Assembly: GCA_017470045.1 (NCBI GenBank)
Contig: JAFUFG010000101.1
Location: forward strand, 1-11,184
DNA: 11,184 nucleotides
DNA from: Bacilli bacterium
GTDB taxonomy: Bacteria; Bacillota_I; Bacilli_A; RF39; UBA660
Direction: 5' to 3'
Shown: positions 5,565 through 11,184 of the stretch, in pieces
Numbering within the stretch: the first letter of the stretch is position 1
Layout of the letters: every line of letters begins with the position of its first letter
Program-made: the position numbers and the translations under genes
The notes under the pieces: generated by a model
Databases searched by the model: none
Told to the model about the DNA's origin: nothing
What the model saw: only the letters and a program-made list of their open reading frames with translations

Positions 5565-7725
5565 ATTTTTTCTTAATTTCTTTATACGTTACAAATCCGA
5601 TAATTGCAAGTCCGCCTACTAGTAAGTATAGATAGAATGGTAATTGACTCCATAGTGCTCTTAATTGGAAAACAATATTGATAATTGTAACTACTACTCC
5701 AGCTTTGAATAATACTGGTAAATCATCTTTACTATATCCAATTGCGATTAATAGAATTCCTACTAATCCTACGTAGATTGCTACTACTAAACTCGTTGTA
5801 AAGATTACTTGTAATAAGATTAAAGTAAGTCCTGCAACAATAATTCCATTACGATCACTATTTTTATCTTTAAAGAAGTATTTAATGATTAAATATAGAC
5901 CATATAATTCTATAATATTCGTACATACTAGTTTAAAGTCTTGATATTCAAATAATTGATTTACTTCATAGAATAATGGAGCAAGTATTGCAAAGTCCCC
6001 TATCATCTTTAATTGATATTCATCTTTGAAAATATAATTTAAGATAAAGTAAATTGCAATAACAATTAATGGATTGATTAGACCTATACTATTATAACTA
6101 TTATATGTAATGATGGCTAAATATATATCGATTAATAACGCAATATATAATACTGTTGATTTTTTCTTATTTTCTTCTGGAATACTATTCATAAATAGGT
6201 ATCCTGTAGGAATTGTTGTTAAAATTTGAATTAATCCATTCTGATCTCCAGAATTAATTAAAGATTCTAATCCTAATACTGTTAGAAAAGCTACAAAATA
6301 GCCTACTTTTGCTTCGGAATAACTAAACTTATGAATTAATGCATAAACAATTAATAATAATGCCATTGGATAAGTATATGGAATGTATACCATATGAAGA
6401 TTGATAAAATGATTTAATCCGATGGCTACTAAGAATAATCCTAATGGTCTTAATTGATCTTCTAATTTATTTCTTTCATAGTCTTTGGAATCTGCTTCTC
6501 CAAGTAGATTTCCTAATAAATAGATACATCCAATTAATGCTGGTTGAAAATCTTTTAAGGTTAATGCGATAAAGAATAAGAATAAAGTAAATGCTGCATA
6601 CATAATCTGATTAATTTGATTGATTGCATTATCATTATGGAATATTTTAAAACGAATTAACAATGTTTGAAGTGCTAATAAAGATACCATAATAATTGGA
6701 GCATACTCTGTTTCATATGCAATTACTGTGAATAGTACTAATAAATAATTCGTAAATAATGATCCGTATCTAGAAATACGACTTTCATTTTTTATCATTA
6801 AATAAGTGGTATTCAATATATTAATCACTGCTGCACTAGTTAGATATACTAATTCTTGATCAAAGCAAGCAATCACTAATAATATTGGATAAATATAACT
6901 TGTCACATTATTAAACTTATATAAAGAATGTTCTTTGTTGATTACTACATTTAAGATTAATGTTATCGTTGATAATACTAGAACTCGGATTACTAATGTA
7001 GCTCCTAGTGCGGATAATAGATAGAATAATCCTATCGTAATAGCGGTATAGATAATATATAATAGACCTTCTTTTTTATACTTACCAAAAGATACTGCAC
7101 ATAATAATGCTAAATAAAAATACGTAATTGCATATGCAAAGTCAGATTTTAATCCACTATATGTTACTTCCGCACCAAATAATCCGTAATAACATATTCC
7201 GATACATACTGCAAAGAAGAAAGACATACTCAATATATAATACATAATGGATGTCTTTGTTATTTTTAATTTTTGTTCTGCAAATATAGATAATCCTTGG
7301 AATAGGATTCCTAAAAAGACTAATACAATTAATTTAATTGGTAAGGTGATTGCTTCCCATGTCGTTGTTGCGAATAAAATTCCAGAAATAAATACCATAC
7401 CTACTCCTAGTTTTAGTAGGATATCAATCTTTTTCGACTCTGGATCTACAATTTCTTCTTGTTTCATAATATCTGGTTTTAATTCTGATATTCCAAGCAT
7501 TAATAATACTCCTGGAATAACTGTAGTTAGCATAGAAACAATCGCAACTGCTGTTAATAGATTTTTGTTCTTTGTAGCAGTTTCTTCTTCTGTTCCTAGT
7601 AATAGAATAATAAAACCTAGAATCAAGGTAATTAATCCATAAACACTAAAGTGAGCTACAGATGATAATCCAACTAGGATATTAATGATACCTGACGCTA
7701 GGATAAATATTTTATTTCGATTCAT
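5563..7725 (-). CDS. Large polytopic membrane protein of unknown function
   Basis: A 720-residue protein dominated by hydrophobic segments; I count roughly 22-26 possible membrane spans by eye, from residue 8 to about 714. The main soluble stretch is residues 80-102 (KQEEIVDPESKK), with short polar loops near 262-272, 410-425 and 515-523. The C-terminus is typical of a membrane protein with a positive cytoplasmic end (YKEIKKK). Segments near 104-180, including TTWEAITLPIK, recall DUF2157/DUF2339-like multi-span proteins of Gram-positive bacteria, but I cannot place it firmly. No transporter signature, nucleotide-binding motif or catalytic motif was seen. ATG 7725 follows GAGGTG at good spacing. 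It lies 31 bases after ispH, with a likely promoter of its own at the end of ispH. I do not propose a function. Confidence 0.85.
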   Translation of the reverse strand: MNRNKIFILASGIINILVGLSSVAHFSVYGLITLILGFIILLLGTEEETATKNKNLLTAVAIVSMLTTVIPGVLLMLGISELKPDIMKQEEIVDPESKKIDILLKLGVGMVFISGILFATTTWEAITLPIKLIVLVFLGILFQGLSIFAEQKLKITKTSIMYYILSMSFFFAVCIGICYYGLFGAEVTYSGLKSDFAYAITYFYLALLCAVSFGKYKKEGLLYIIYTAITIGLFYLLSALGATLVIRVLVLSTITLILNVVINKEHSLYKFNNVTSYIYPILLVIACFDQELVYLTSAAVINILNTTYLMIKNESRISRYGSLFTNYLLVLFTVIAYETEYAPIIMVSLLALQTLLIRFKIFHNDNAINQINQIMYAAFTLFLFFIALTLKDFQPALIGCIYLLGNLLGEADSKDYERNKLEDQLRPLGLFLVAIGLNHFINLHMVYIPYTYPMALLLIVYALIHKFSYSEAKVGYFVAFLTVLGLESLINSGDQNGLIQILTTIPTGYLFMNSIPEENKKKSTVLYIALLIDIYLAIITYNSYNSIGLINPLIVIAIYFILNYIFKDEYQLKMIGDFAILAPLFYEVNQLFEYQDFKLVCTNIIELYGLYLIIKYFFKDKNSDRNGIIVAGLTLILLQVIFTTSLVVAIYVGLVGILLIAIGYSKDDLPVLFKAGVVVTIINIVFQLRALWSQLPFYLYLLVGGLAIIGFVTYKEIKKK

Positions 7726-7750
7726 AACGACACCTCTTTATTCTACTTAA

Positions 7751-7778
7751 ATTATATCATTTTTTAAGGTTTTGTAAA
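7751..7778 (-). promoter_or_regulatory. Candidate promoter of the membrane-protein gene
   Basis: TTTACA (7778-7773) matches five of six -35 positions. After 16 bases comes TATAAT (7756-7751), preceded by TGA to form an extended -10. That TGA (7759-7757) is also the ispH stop codon. A start near 7744 gives an 18-base leader holding the GAGGTG ribosome binding site. The gene could be transcribed from here in addition to read-through from ispH. Confidence 0.55.
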
Positions 7779-8611
7779 TTGTTAAATACTTCTTCAATAC
7801 TTTCTTTTGGAGTGGATGCGCCTGCCATAATTCCGATATTGTGATAAGATTTCATATCCTCTAGATTTAAATCTTCTATTGTTTCAATAATATAAGTATT
7901 CTTACAATACTCTTTTGCTACTTCATATAGTTTCTTTGTATTGGAAGAATTCTTTCCTCCAATAATAATCATACAATCTTTTTCTTTGGCCATATTCTTA
8001 CATTCTTCTTGTCTAAGAGAAGTCGCATCACAGATGGTATTACGGATTACCAATTCGGATTTGTTAAGTTCGGATTGTAATAACGTTTTCATTTCTTCGA
8101 ATGCTTTTACGGAATATGTTGTTTGGGCAAATACTGCAATCTTATCCTTATCTTTCCAATTATTGATTACTTCTTTTAAATCATCCATTGTTTCTACGAC
8201 AACAGAATCTTCTCCTGCGAAAGAGATTGTTCCAATTACTTCCGGATGTTTTTTACTACCTACTAGGATAATCGAATATCCAGATTCGGAATACTCTTTT
8301 ACTTCATCATGTATTTTTAATACTTTAGGGCAAGTTAAATCAATAAGATGAATCCCTCTTTTTTTTGCTTCTTCATATACTTCAACTGGTACTCCATGTG
8401 CTCTTATAATGACATTGGATTGATTTTCTACTTCATCAAGGCTTTCTACAAATACTAGTCCTTTTTCTTCTAACGATTCTACTACTTGTTTATTATGAAC
8501 TAATTCTCCTAAACAATATAAATTCGAATAATCTTTTAAGGCTTTTTCACTTTTTACAACCGAGTTAATAACTCCTCCACAGAATCCTGCGTATTTTCCT
8601 ATTTCTATCAT
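7757..8611 (-). CDS. ispH: 4-hydroxy-3-methylbut-2-enyl diphosphate reductase (MEP pathway)
   Basis: A 284-residue IspH/LytB, the last enzyme of the MEP isoprenoid pathway. It reduces HMBPP to isopentenyl and dimethylallyl diphosphate with an Fe-S cluster. The three cluster cysteines are Cys11 (AGFCGGV), Cys94 (DLTCPKV) and Cys194 (NTICDATSLRQ). Substrate-site His39 (GELVHN), His72 (RAHGV), His122 and catalytic Glu124 (KKHPEVIG) and the QTTYS motif (163-167) are all present. The length fits the short Gram-positive form. I chose ATG 8611, not the in-frame ATG 8635. GAAGGA lies 6 bases before 8611, the protein then begins MIEIGKYAGFCGG as in homologues, and it forms an ATGA overlap with the preceding gene's stop. 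No other MEP gene is in the window. It is the end of the tight four-gene run. Confidence 0.95.
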   Translation of the reverse strand: MIEIGKYAGFCGGVINSVVKSEKALKDYSNLYCLGELVHNKQVVESLEEKGLVFVESLDEVENQSNVIIRAHGVPVEVYEEAKKRGIHLIDLTCPKVLKIHDEVKEYSESGYSIILVGSKKHPEVIGTISFAGEDSVVVETMDDLKEVINNWKDKDKIAVFAQTTYSVKAFEEMKTLLQSELNKSELVIRNTICDATSLRQEECKNMAKEKDCMIIIGGKNSSNTKKLYEVAKEYCKNTYIIETIEDLNLEDMKSYHNIGIMAGASTPKESIEEVFNNLQNLKK

Positions 8612-9261
8612 ACATTTTCCTTCTTTCGAATCCATTTAATATCTTCAATGGATTTGTCTATATTAAATCTGCCATTTCCAATTGGATAGTAGATGCAGTA
8701 ACATTTATAAGATACTCCATCAATTATTTTTTCGAATGGAGTTTTACGAACTTGAGATACGGATATTTTTTGATTTAAAAAAATAGAGCTTACTTGGTTT
8801 CCGAATAGAATAATAATTTTCGGATGAATGATACTAATCTCTTGTTCGAATAAAGAAAGATAACTTTTAAATACTTTATCCTCTAATACCCTAGCATCTT
8901 TTTGAGTACATTTTGCAAGATTGGTAATGAAACAATTTTTCTTTTCAATCTCTGAATAGACTTTTCTAGAAAAATCTGGTGTCCAATCGTCTGGTTTCAT
9001 TTCTTTTATCTTATCGTATGTACGTTTTGGAAATAATTTTACCGCATAAAAAAGATCCCAAATATTTTTTGTACCAATCCATGGACTTCTAGGTCCATCC
9101 CAAGAAGGTAGAGATGCAACATTTCTACCAGTTGGATTCATAAATACAAAACAGATATCGGGATTTTCTTTTTTTCCACCATTATAAATGGAATTTAGGG
9201 ATGGTTCTCCATAAATTCTTTGTAGTTTATCATATTCTCTATTTAAATCATCAAGTTGCAT
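8608..9261 (-). CDS. Uracil-DNA-glycosylase-superfamily protein, divergent
   Basis: A 217-residue protein with the outline of the uracil-DNA glycosylase fold: motif-A-like FMNPTGRN (40-47), SPWIGTKNIWDLF (59-71), ITNLAKCTQ (112-120), a strand ending LFGNQ (152-156), and a final motif-B-like YYPIGNGRFN (191-200). Classical families have a His in the HPS-type motif B; here the position reads Tyr-Pro. There is no four-cysteine Fe-S set like family 4, so enzyme activity is uncertain. By family it would excise uracil or damaged bases from DNA in the cytoplasm. I chose ATG 9261 over the in-frame GTG 9270, because the GTG is part of the ribosome binding site TGAGGTG (9274-9268). It starts 24 bases after the CoA-ligase gene and its TGA overlaps the ispH ATG, indicating co-translation. 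Confidence 0.75.
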   Translation of the reverse strand: MQLDDLNREYDKLQRIYGEPSLNSIYNGGKKENPDICFVFMNPTGRNVASLPSWDGPRSPWIGTKNIWDLFYAVKLFPKRTYDKIKEMKPDDWTPDFSRKVYSEIEKKNCFITNLAKCTQKDARVLEDKVFKSYLSLFEQEISIIHPKIIILFGNQVSSIFLNQKISVSQVRKTPFEKIIDGVSYKCYCIYYPIGNGRFNIDKSIEDIKWIRKKENV

Positions 9262-9267
9262 ACTACA

Positions 9268-9274
9268 CACCTCA
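9268..9274 (-). promoter_or_regulatory. Ribosome binding site fixing the UDG-like start
   Basis: TGAGGTG on the minus strand lies 6 bases before ATG 9261. The competing GTG (9270-9268) is inside it, so the ATG is the more likely start. Confidence 0.7.
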
Positions 9275-9289
9275 ATGATATTTTATCAT
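9275..9289 (-). repeat. Small inverted repeat between the CoA-ligase and UDG-like genes
   Basis: ATGATA-TTT-TATCAT on the plus strand has perfect 6-base arms. On the minus strand it contains the ligase stop TGA followed by TAAAAT, which also resembles an extended -10; no -35 match is visible. The hairpin is short and A/T-rich with no T-tract, so it is not a convincing terminator. It could be an mRNA processing or weak regulatory site, or chance. Confidence 0.3.
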
Positions 9290-10539
9290 AACTCTCTTAA
9301 ATCTTTTACTCTTTTTACTTTTCCTGGTTTTATCTCAATCGAGTTGGTTGTTAAAAGATTCACATTAGCGAATATGCCAAATTCGGATTTAAAAGCTTTT
9401 TCAATATTCTTTTTTCTTGTTTCTAATACTTTTAATTCTTCTTTTTTTAAATCAATAAAGTATTCTGCATTGATTGTTATCTTATCTCTATAATTCTCAT
9501 TTGTTAGAATTATTTCGTATTGATGATTTAAGAAGTCATATTTCATTAAGAAGTCTTCTACTTGACTTAGGAATACTTTTACTCCTTTGATTTTAATCAT
9601 ATCATCTGCTCTACCAATAAAGGTCTCAATACGAGGAGATGTTCTTCCACATGCACATTCTTCTTTTGTGATTTTTACAATGTCGTTGGTGCAATAACGA
9701 ATAATTGGAAATGCTTCATTGTATAGAGAGGTTACGACTAATTCTCCTATTTCTTTATCCGTTGGTTCTTTTGTCTTTGGATCTACTAATTCATAGGTAT
9801 AGTAATCACTTAAATGAAGTCCTGCTTCTTTTACGCATTCCATTCCAATTCCTGGACCTAATGTTTCTGTCATTCCATAATCTTGGGTAATTACGACATC
9901 TTCTCCATAGGCTTTCTTTATTTTTTTGCGCATTGCTTCTGTTAATAATTCGGAACCTACTCGGATGTTTTTAATCGGTAACTTTTTGACATCGATTCCA
10001 AGTTTCTTTGACACTTCATAGATATGCATTACTTGTGATGGACTTGACACTAATACCGTTGGTTTTAGATTTTGCATATAGAATAATTGCATTTCTGTTG
10101 AAACGGTTGCTGCTGGTATAATTTGACAACCAAATTTCTTTAATCCTTCGTAGAAAGTTAGACCACCTGTAAACATTCCAAAACCTAGACAGATTTGGAC
10201 AATATCATCTTTTGTTATTCCAAGAATTTCCGTACTTTCTTTACACATTTCATCACGAATTTTCATATCTTTTTTGGTAAGTCCTACAATTAGTGGTTTT
10301 CCAGTTGTACCAGAAGAAGAATGATACACCATGATATCTTTTTTATCCACACAATAGAATCCTTCTGGGTAATCTTTGAAGAAATCTTTTTTTGTTGTTA
10401 AAGGTAGTTTTGATAAATCTTTTAAACTTTTTATGTCATTTGGTTTGATTCCTACTTGATCCATCTTTTCTCGATAAATTGGATTATGTGTATATACTCT
10501 TCTTAGAGTTTTACGCAAAGCTCTTACTTTCTCTTCCAT
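9286..10539 (-). CDS. PaaK-family adenylate-forming CoA ligase (phenylacetate-CoA ligase-like)
   Basis: A 417-residue ANL-superfamily enzyme of PaaK type. It should activate a carboxylic acid with ATP to an acyl-adenylate and transfer it to CoA. Visible motifs in order: the phosphate-binding SSSGTTGKP (74-82), DYGMTE (220-225), RYCTNDI (281-287), CACGR (295-299), the hinge region GRADDMIKIKGVKVF (309-323), and PGKVKRV (405-411), which supplies the probable adenylation lysine. The length is close to PaaK (about 430 residues). Phenylacetate is the family's classical substrate, but aryl-acetate or other acids are equally possible here. No phenylacetate-degradation genes are near. ATG 10539 follows TAGGAGGTG and overlaps the end of the acyltransferase gene by 29 bases, so the two are cotranscribed. 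The family is sure; the substrate is not. Confidence 0.88.
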   Translation of the reverse strand: MEEKVRALRKTLRRVYTHNPIYREKMDQVGIKPNDIKSLKDLSKLPLTTKKDFFKDYPEGFYCVDKKDIMVYHSSSGTTGKPLIVGLTKKDMKIRDEMCKESTEILGITKDDIVQICLGFGMFTGGLTFYEGLKKFGCQIIPAATVSTEMQLFYMQNLKPTVLVSSPSQVMHIYEVSKKLGIDVKKLPIKNIRVGSELLTEAMRKKIKKAYGEDVVITQDYGMTETLGPGIGMECVKEAGLHLSDYYTYELVDPKTKEPTDKEIGELVVTSLYNEAFPIIRYCTNDIVKITKEECACGRTSPRIETFIGRADDMIKIKGVKVFLSQVEDFLMKYDFLNHQYEIILTNENYRDKITINAEYFIDLKKEELKVLETRKKNIEKAFKSEFGIFANVNLLTTNSIEIKPGKVKRVKDLREL

Positions 10540-11184
10540 CTATGACACCTCCTATTTTTTGTTTTAATTTCGGTATAATGATTGCGAATATTGTTGTTAA
10601 GAATAAGGTTATTCCAAATAGCAGAATACTTCCTATTATTGAATTTGAAATCATCCAGTGATTCGTTACAAAAGTTTTTAATACCATTCCTTGTGTTAAG
10701 TAAATATATAGTGTATTTTTTCCTAATGTCGTAAAGAAGGACTCTTCTTTTGGAACTAGAACCATAAATGCGATACTAATAATTCCTGCCATTAAATAAG
10801 ATGCGAATCTACGAATTGGTAATAGCCATAACGCTCCACTTATTTCATAATAGCTAGTTGCTCCTTTTAGTAAGCTTAAAGAAAATATTTTATTGGATTC
10901 GAATAAGAAATAAATACAAATAATAGATGCGAATAAAGAGAGATATTTTATTGTTTTGTTGTCTCTTAATTCCATTAAATCTATATTTCTCGAATAATAC
11001 CCTATTGTATAAAAAGGTAAAAAGGTACATGTTCTAGATAAAGATAGTTCTAAACCAATCGATGGAATAAATCCAGAAAAGACTCCTATTAGAATAGACA
11101 AAGGAATCATAATCTTACCAGACACTTTATCAAAGATATATTCTAAGATATTGTAAGTCGTCAGTGTAATCATAAACCACAATG
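10511..11184 (-). CDS. Acyltransferase-3 / fucose-4-O-acetylase-type membrane protein, 5' end outside the window
   Basis: The frame is open to the right edge and ends at TAA 10513-10511, giving at least 224 C-terminal residues. About six or seven hydrophobic spans are visible. LSRTCTFLPFYTIGYY and LGKNTLYIYLTQG match my memory of the COG3594/Acyl_transf_3 group, which O-acetylates sugars of surface polysaccharides or glycans from the cytoplasmic membrane. WFM near the edge resembles the WFL of the family's middle region. The N-terminal part, with the usual catalytic His, is missing, so activity cannot be judged. An in-frame TTG at 11182 could start translation, but the family's usual length of over 300 residues argues that the true start lies beyond the edge. 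It overlaps the CoA-ligase gene by 29 bases and leads the four-gene run seen here. Confidence 0.8.
   Translation of the reverse strand, partial: LWFMITLTTYNILEYIFDKVSGKIMIPLSILIGVFSGFIPSIGLELSLSRTCTFLPFYTIGYYSRNIDLMELRDNKTIKYLSLFASIICIYFLFESNKIFSLSLLKGATSYYEISGALWLLPIRRFASYLMAGIISIAFMVLVPKEESFFTTLGKNTLYIYLTQGMVLKTFVTNHWMISNSIIGSILLFGITLFLTTIFAIIIPKLKQKIGGVIDGRESKSFA

Noticed and set aside
7247..7642. Plus-strand open frame of 131 codons opposite the membrane-protein gene
   Set aside because: It lies antisense inside a clear gene, has no ribosome binding site that I could see, and its protein looks like antisense of hydrophobic codons.
7941..8351. Plus-strand open frame of 136 codons opposite ispH
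   Set aside because: Antisense shadow of a confidently identified enzyme gene, with no recognisable motif.
8612..8635. ATG at 8635 as the ispH start
   Set aside because: It would overlap the preceding gene by 28 bases and add eight residues not typical of IspH. ATG 8611 has its own ribosome binding site and an ATGA overlap.
9286..10539. Dedicated phenylacetate catabolism locus
   Set aside because: Only the CoA ligase is PaaK-like; no epoxidase, hydratase or other phenylacetate-pathway gene is nearby.
1..11184. TGA read as Trp (Mycoplasma-type code)
   Set aside because: The Crp-like, ispH, UDG-like and CoA-ligase genes all end naturally at TGA, and Trp at the NrdD FWNKG site is TGG.
1..11184. 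CRISPR array, insertion sequence, integrase, tRNA or phage genes
   Set aside because: No regularly spaced direct repeats, transposase-like protein, tRNA-like cloverleaf or phage structural gene was seen on either strand.

Overview
The window is an AT-rich stretch of bacterial chromosome, densely packed and with almost no intergenic DNA. Class III (oxygen-sensitive) ribonucleotide reductase, a radical-SAM activase, the MEP-pathway enzyme IspH, strong GGAGG-type ribosome binding sites and A/T-rich codons all point to an anaerobic, low-GC Bacillota-type organism. Several genes end in TGA and Trp is written TGG, so the standard bacterial code applies and a Mycoplasma-type code is excluded. I cannot name a species. 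A gut Clostridia or Bacilli lineage is plausible but is inference.

Layout. Nine of the ten genes are on the minus strand, so they are transcribed from high to low coordinates. Right block (11184 to 7757): a partial acyltransferase-3/COG3594-type membrane protein, a PaaK-family adenylate-forming CoA ligase, a uracil-DNA-glycosylase-superfamily protein, and ispH. These overlap or nearly touch and look like one operon. Next comes a 720-residue polytopic membrane protein of unknown function (7725 to 5563), with a likely promoter of its own at the end of ispH. It converges on the only plus-strand gene, a Crp/Fnr-family regulator (4927-5556), across a shared hairpin terminator. The regulator is divergent from nrdD. 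The 117 bases between their starts hold a perfect 18-bp palindrome that matches Crp half-site geometry, with promoter-like elements facing both ways. Left block: nrdD-nrdG-dut (4809 to 1654) ends at a hairpin terminator. A YjjU-like patatin phospholipase with a Lys/Thr-rich tail follows under its own promoter, then another terminator, then the 5' part of a DUF1848 gene cut by the window edge.

How the genes work together. NrdD, its activase NrdG and dUTPase form a compact dNTP-supply unit. NrdDG make dNTPs anaerobically. Dut removes dUTP and yields dUMP for dTMP synthesis. The divergent regulator lacks both the FNR cysteine cluster and an obvious cAMP-binding signature. The palindrome's position suggests that it activates nrdDG-dut and represses itself. 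That is the most testable regulatory idea here.

No tRNA, rRNA, CRISPR array, insertion sequence or phage gene was seen. No stretch over 300 bases lacks a gene. All starts, promoters and terminators were read by eye. Family assignments rest on motif recognition, not on database searches.
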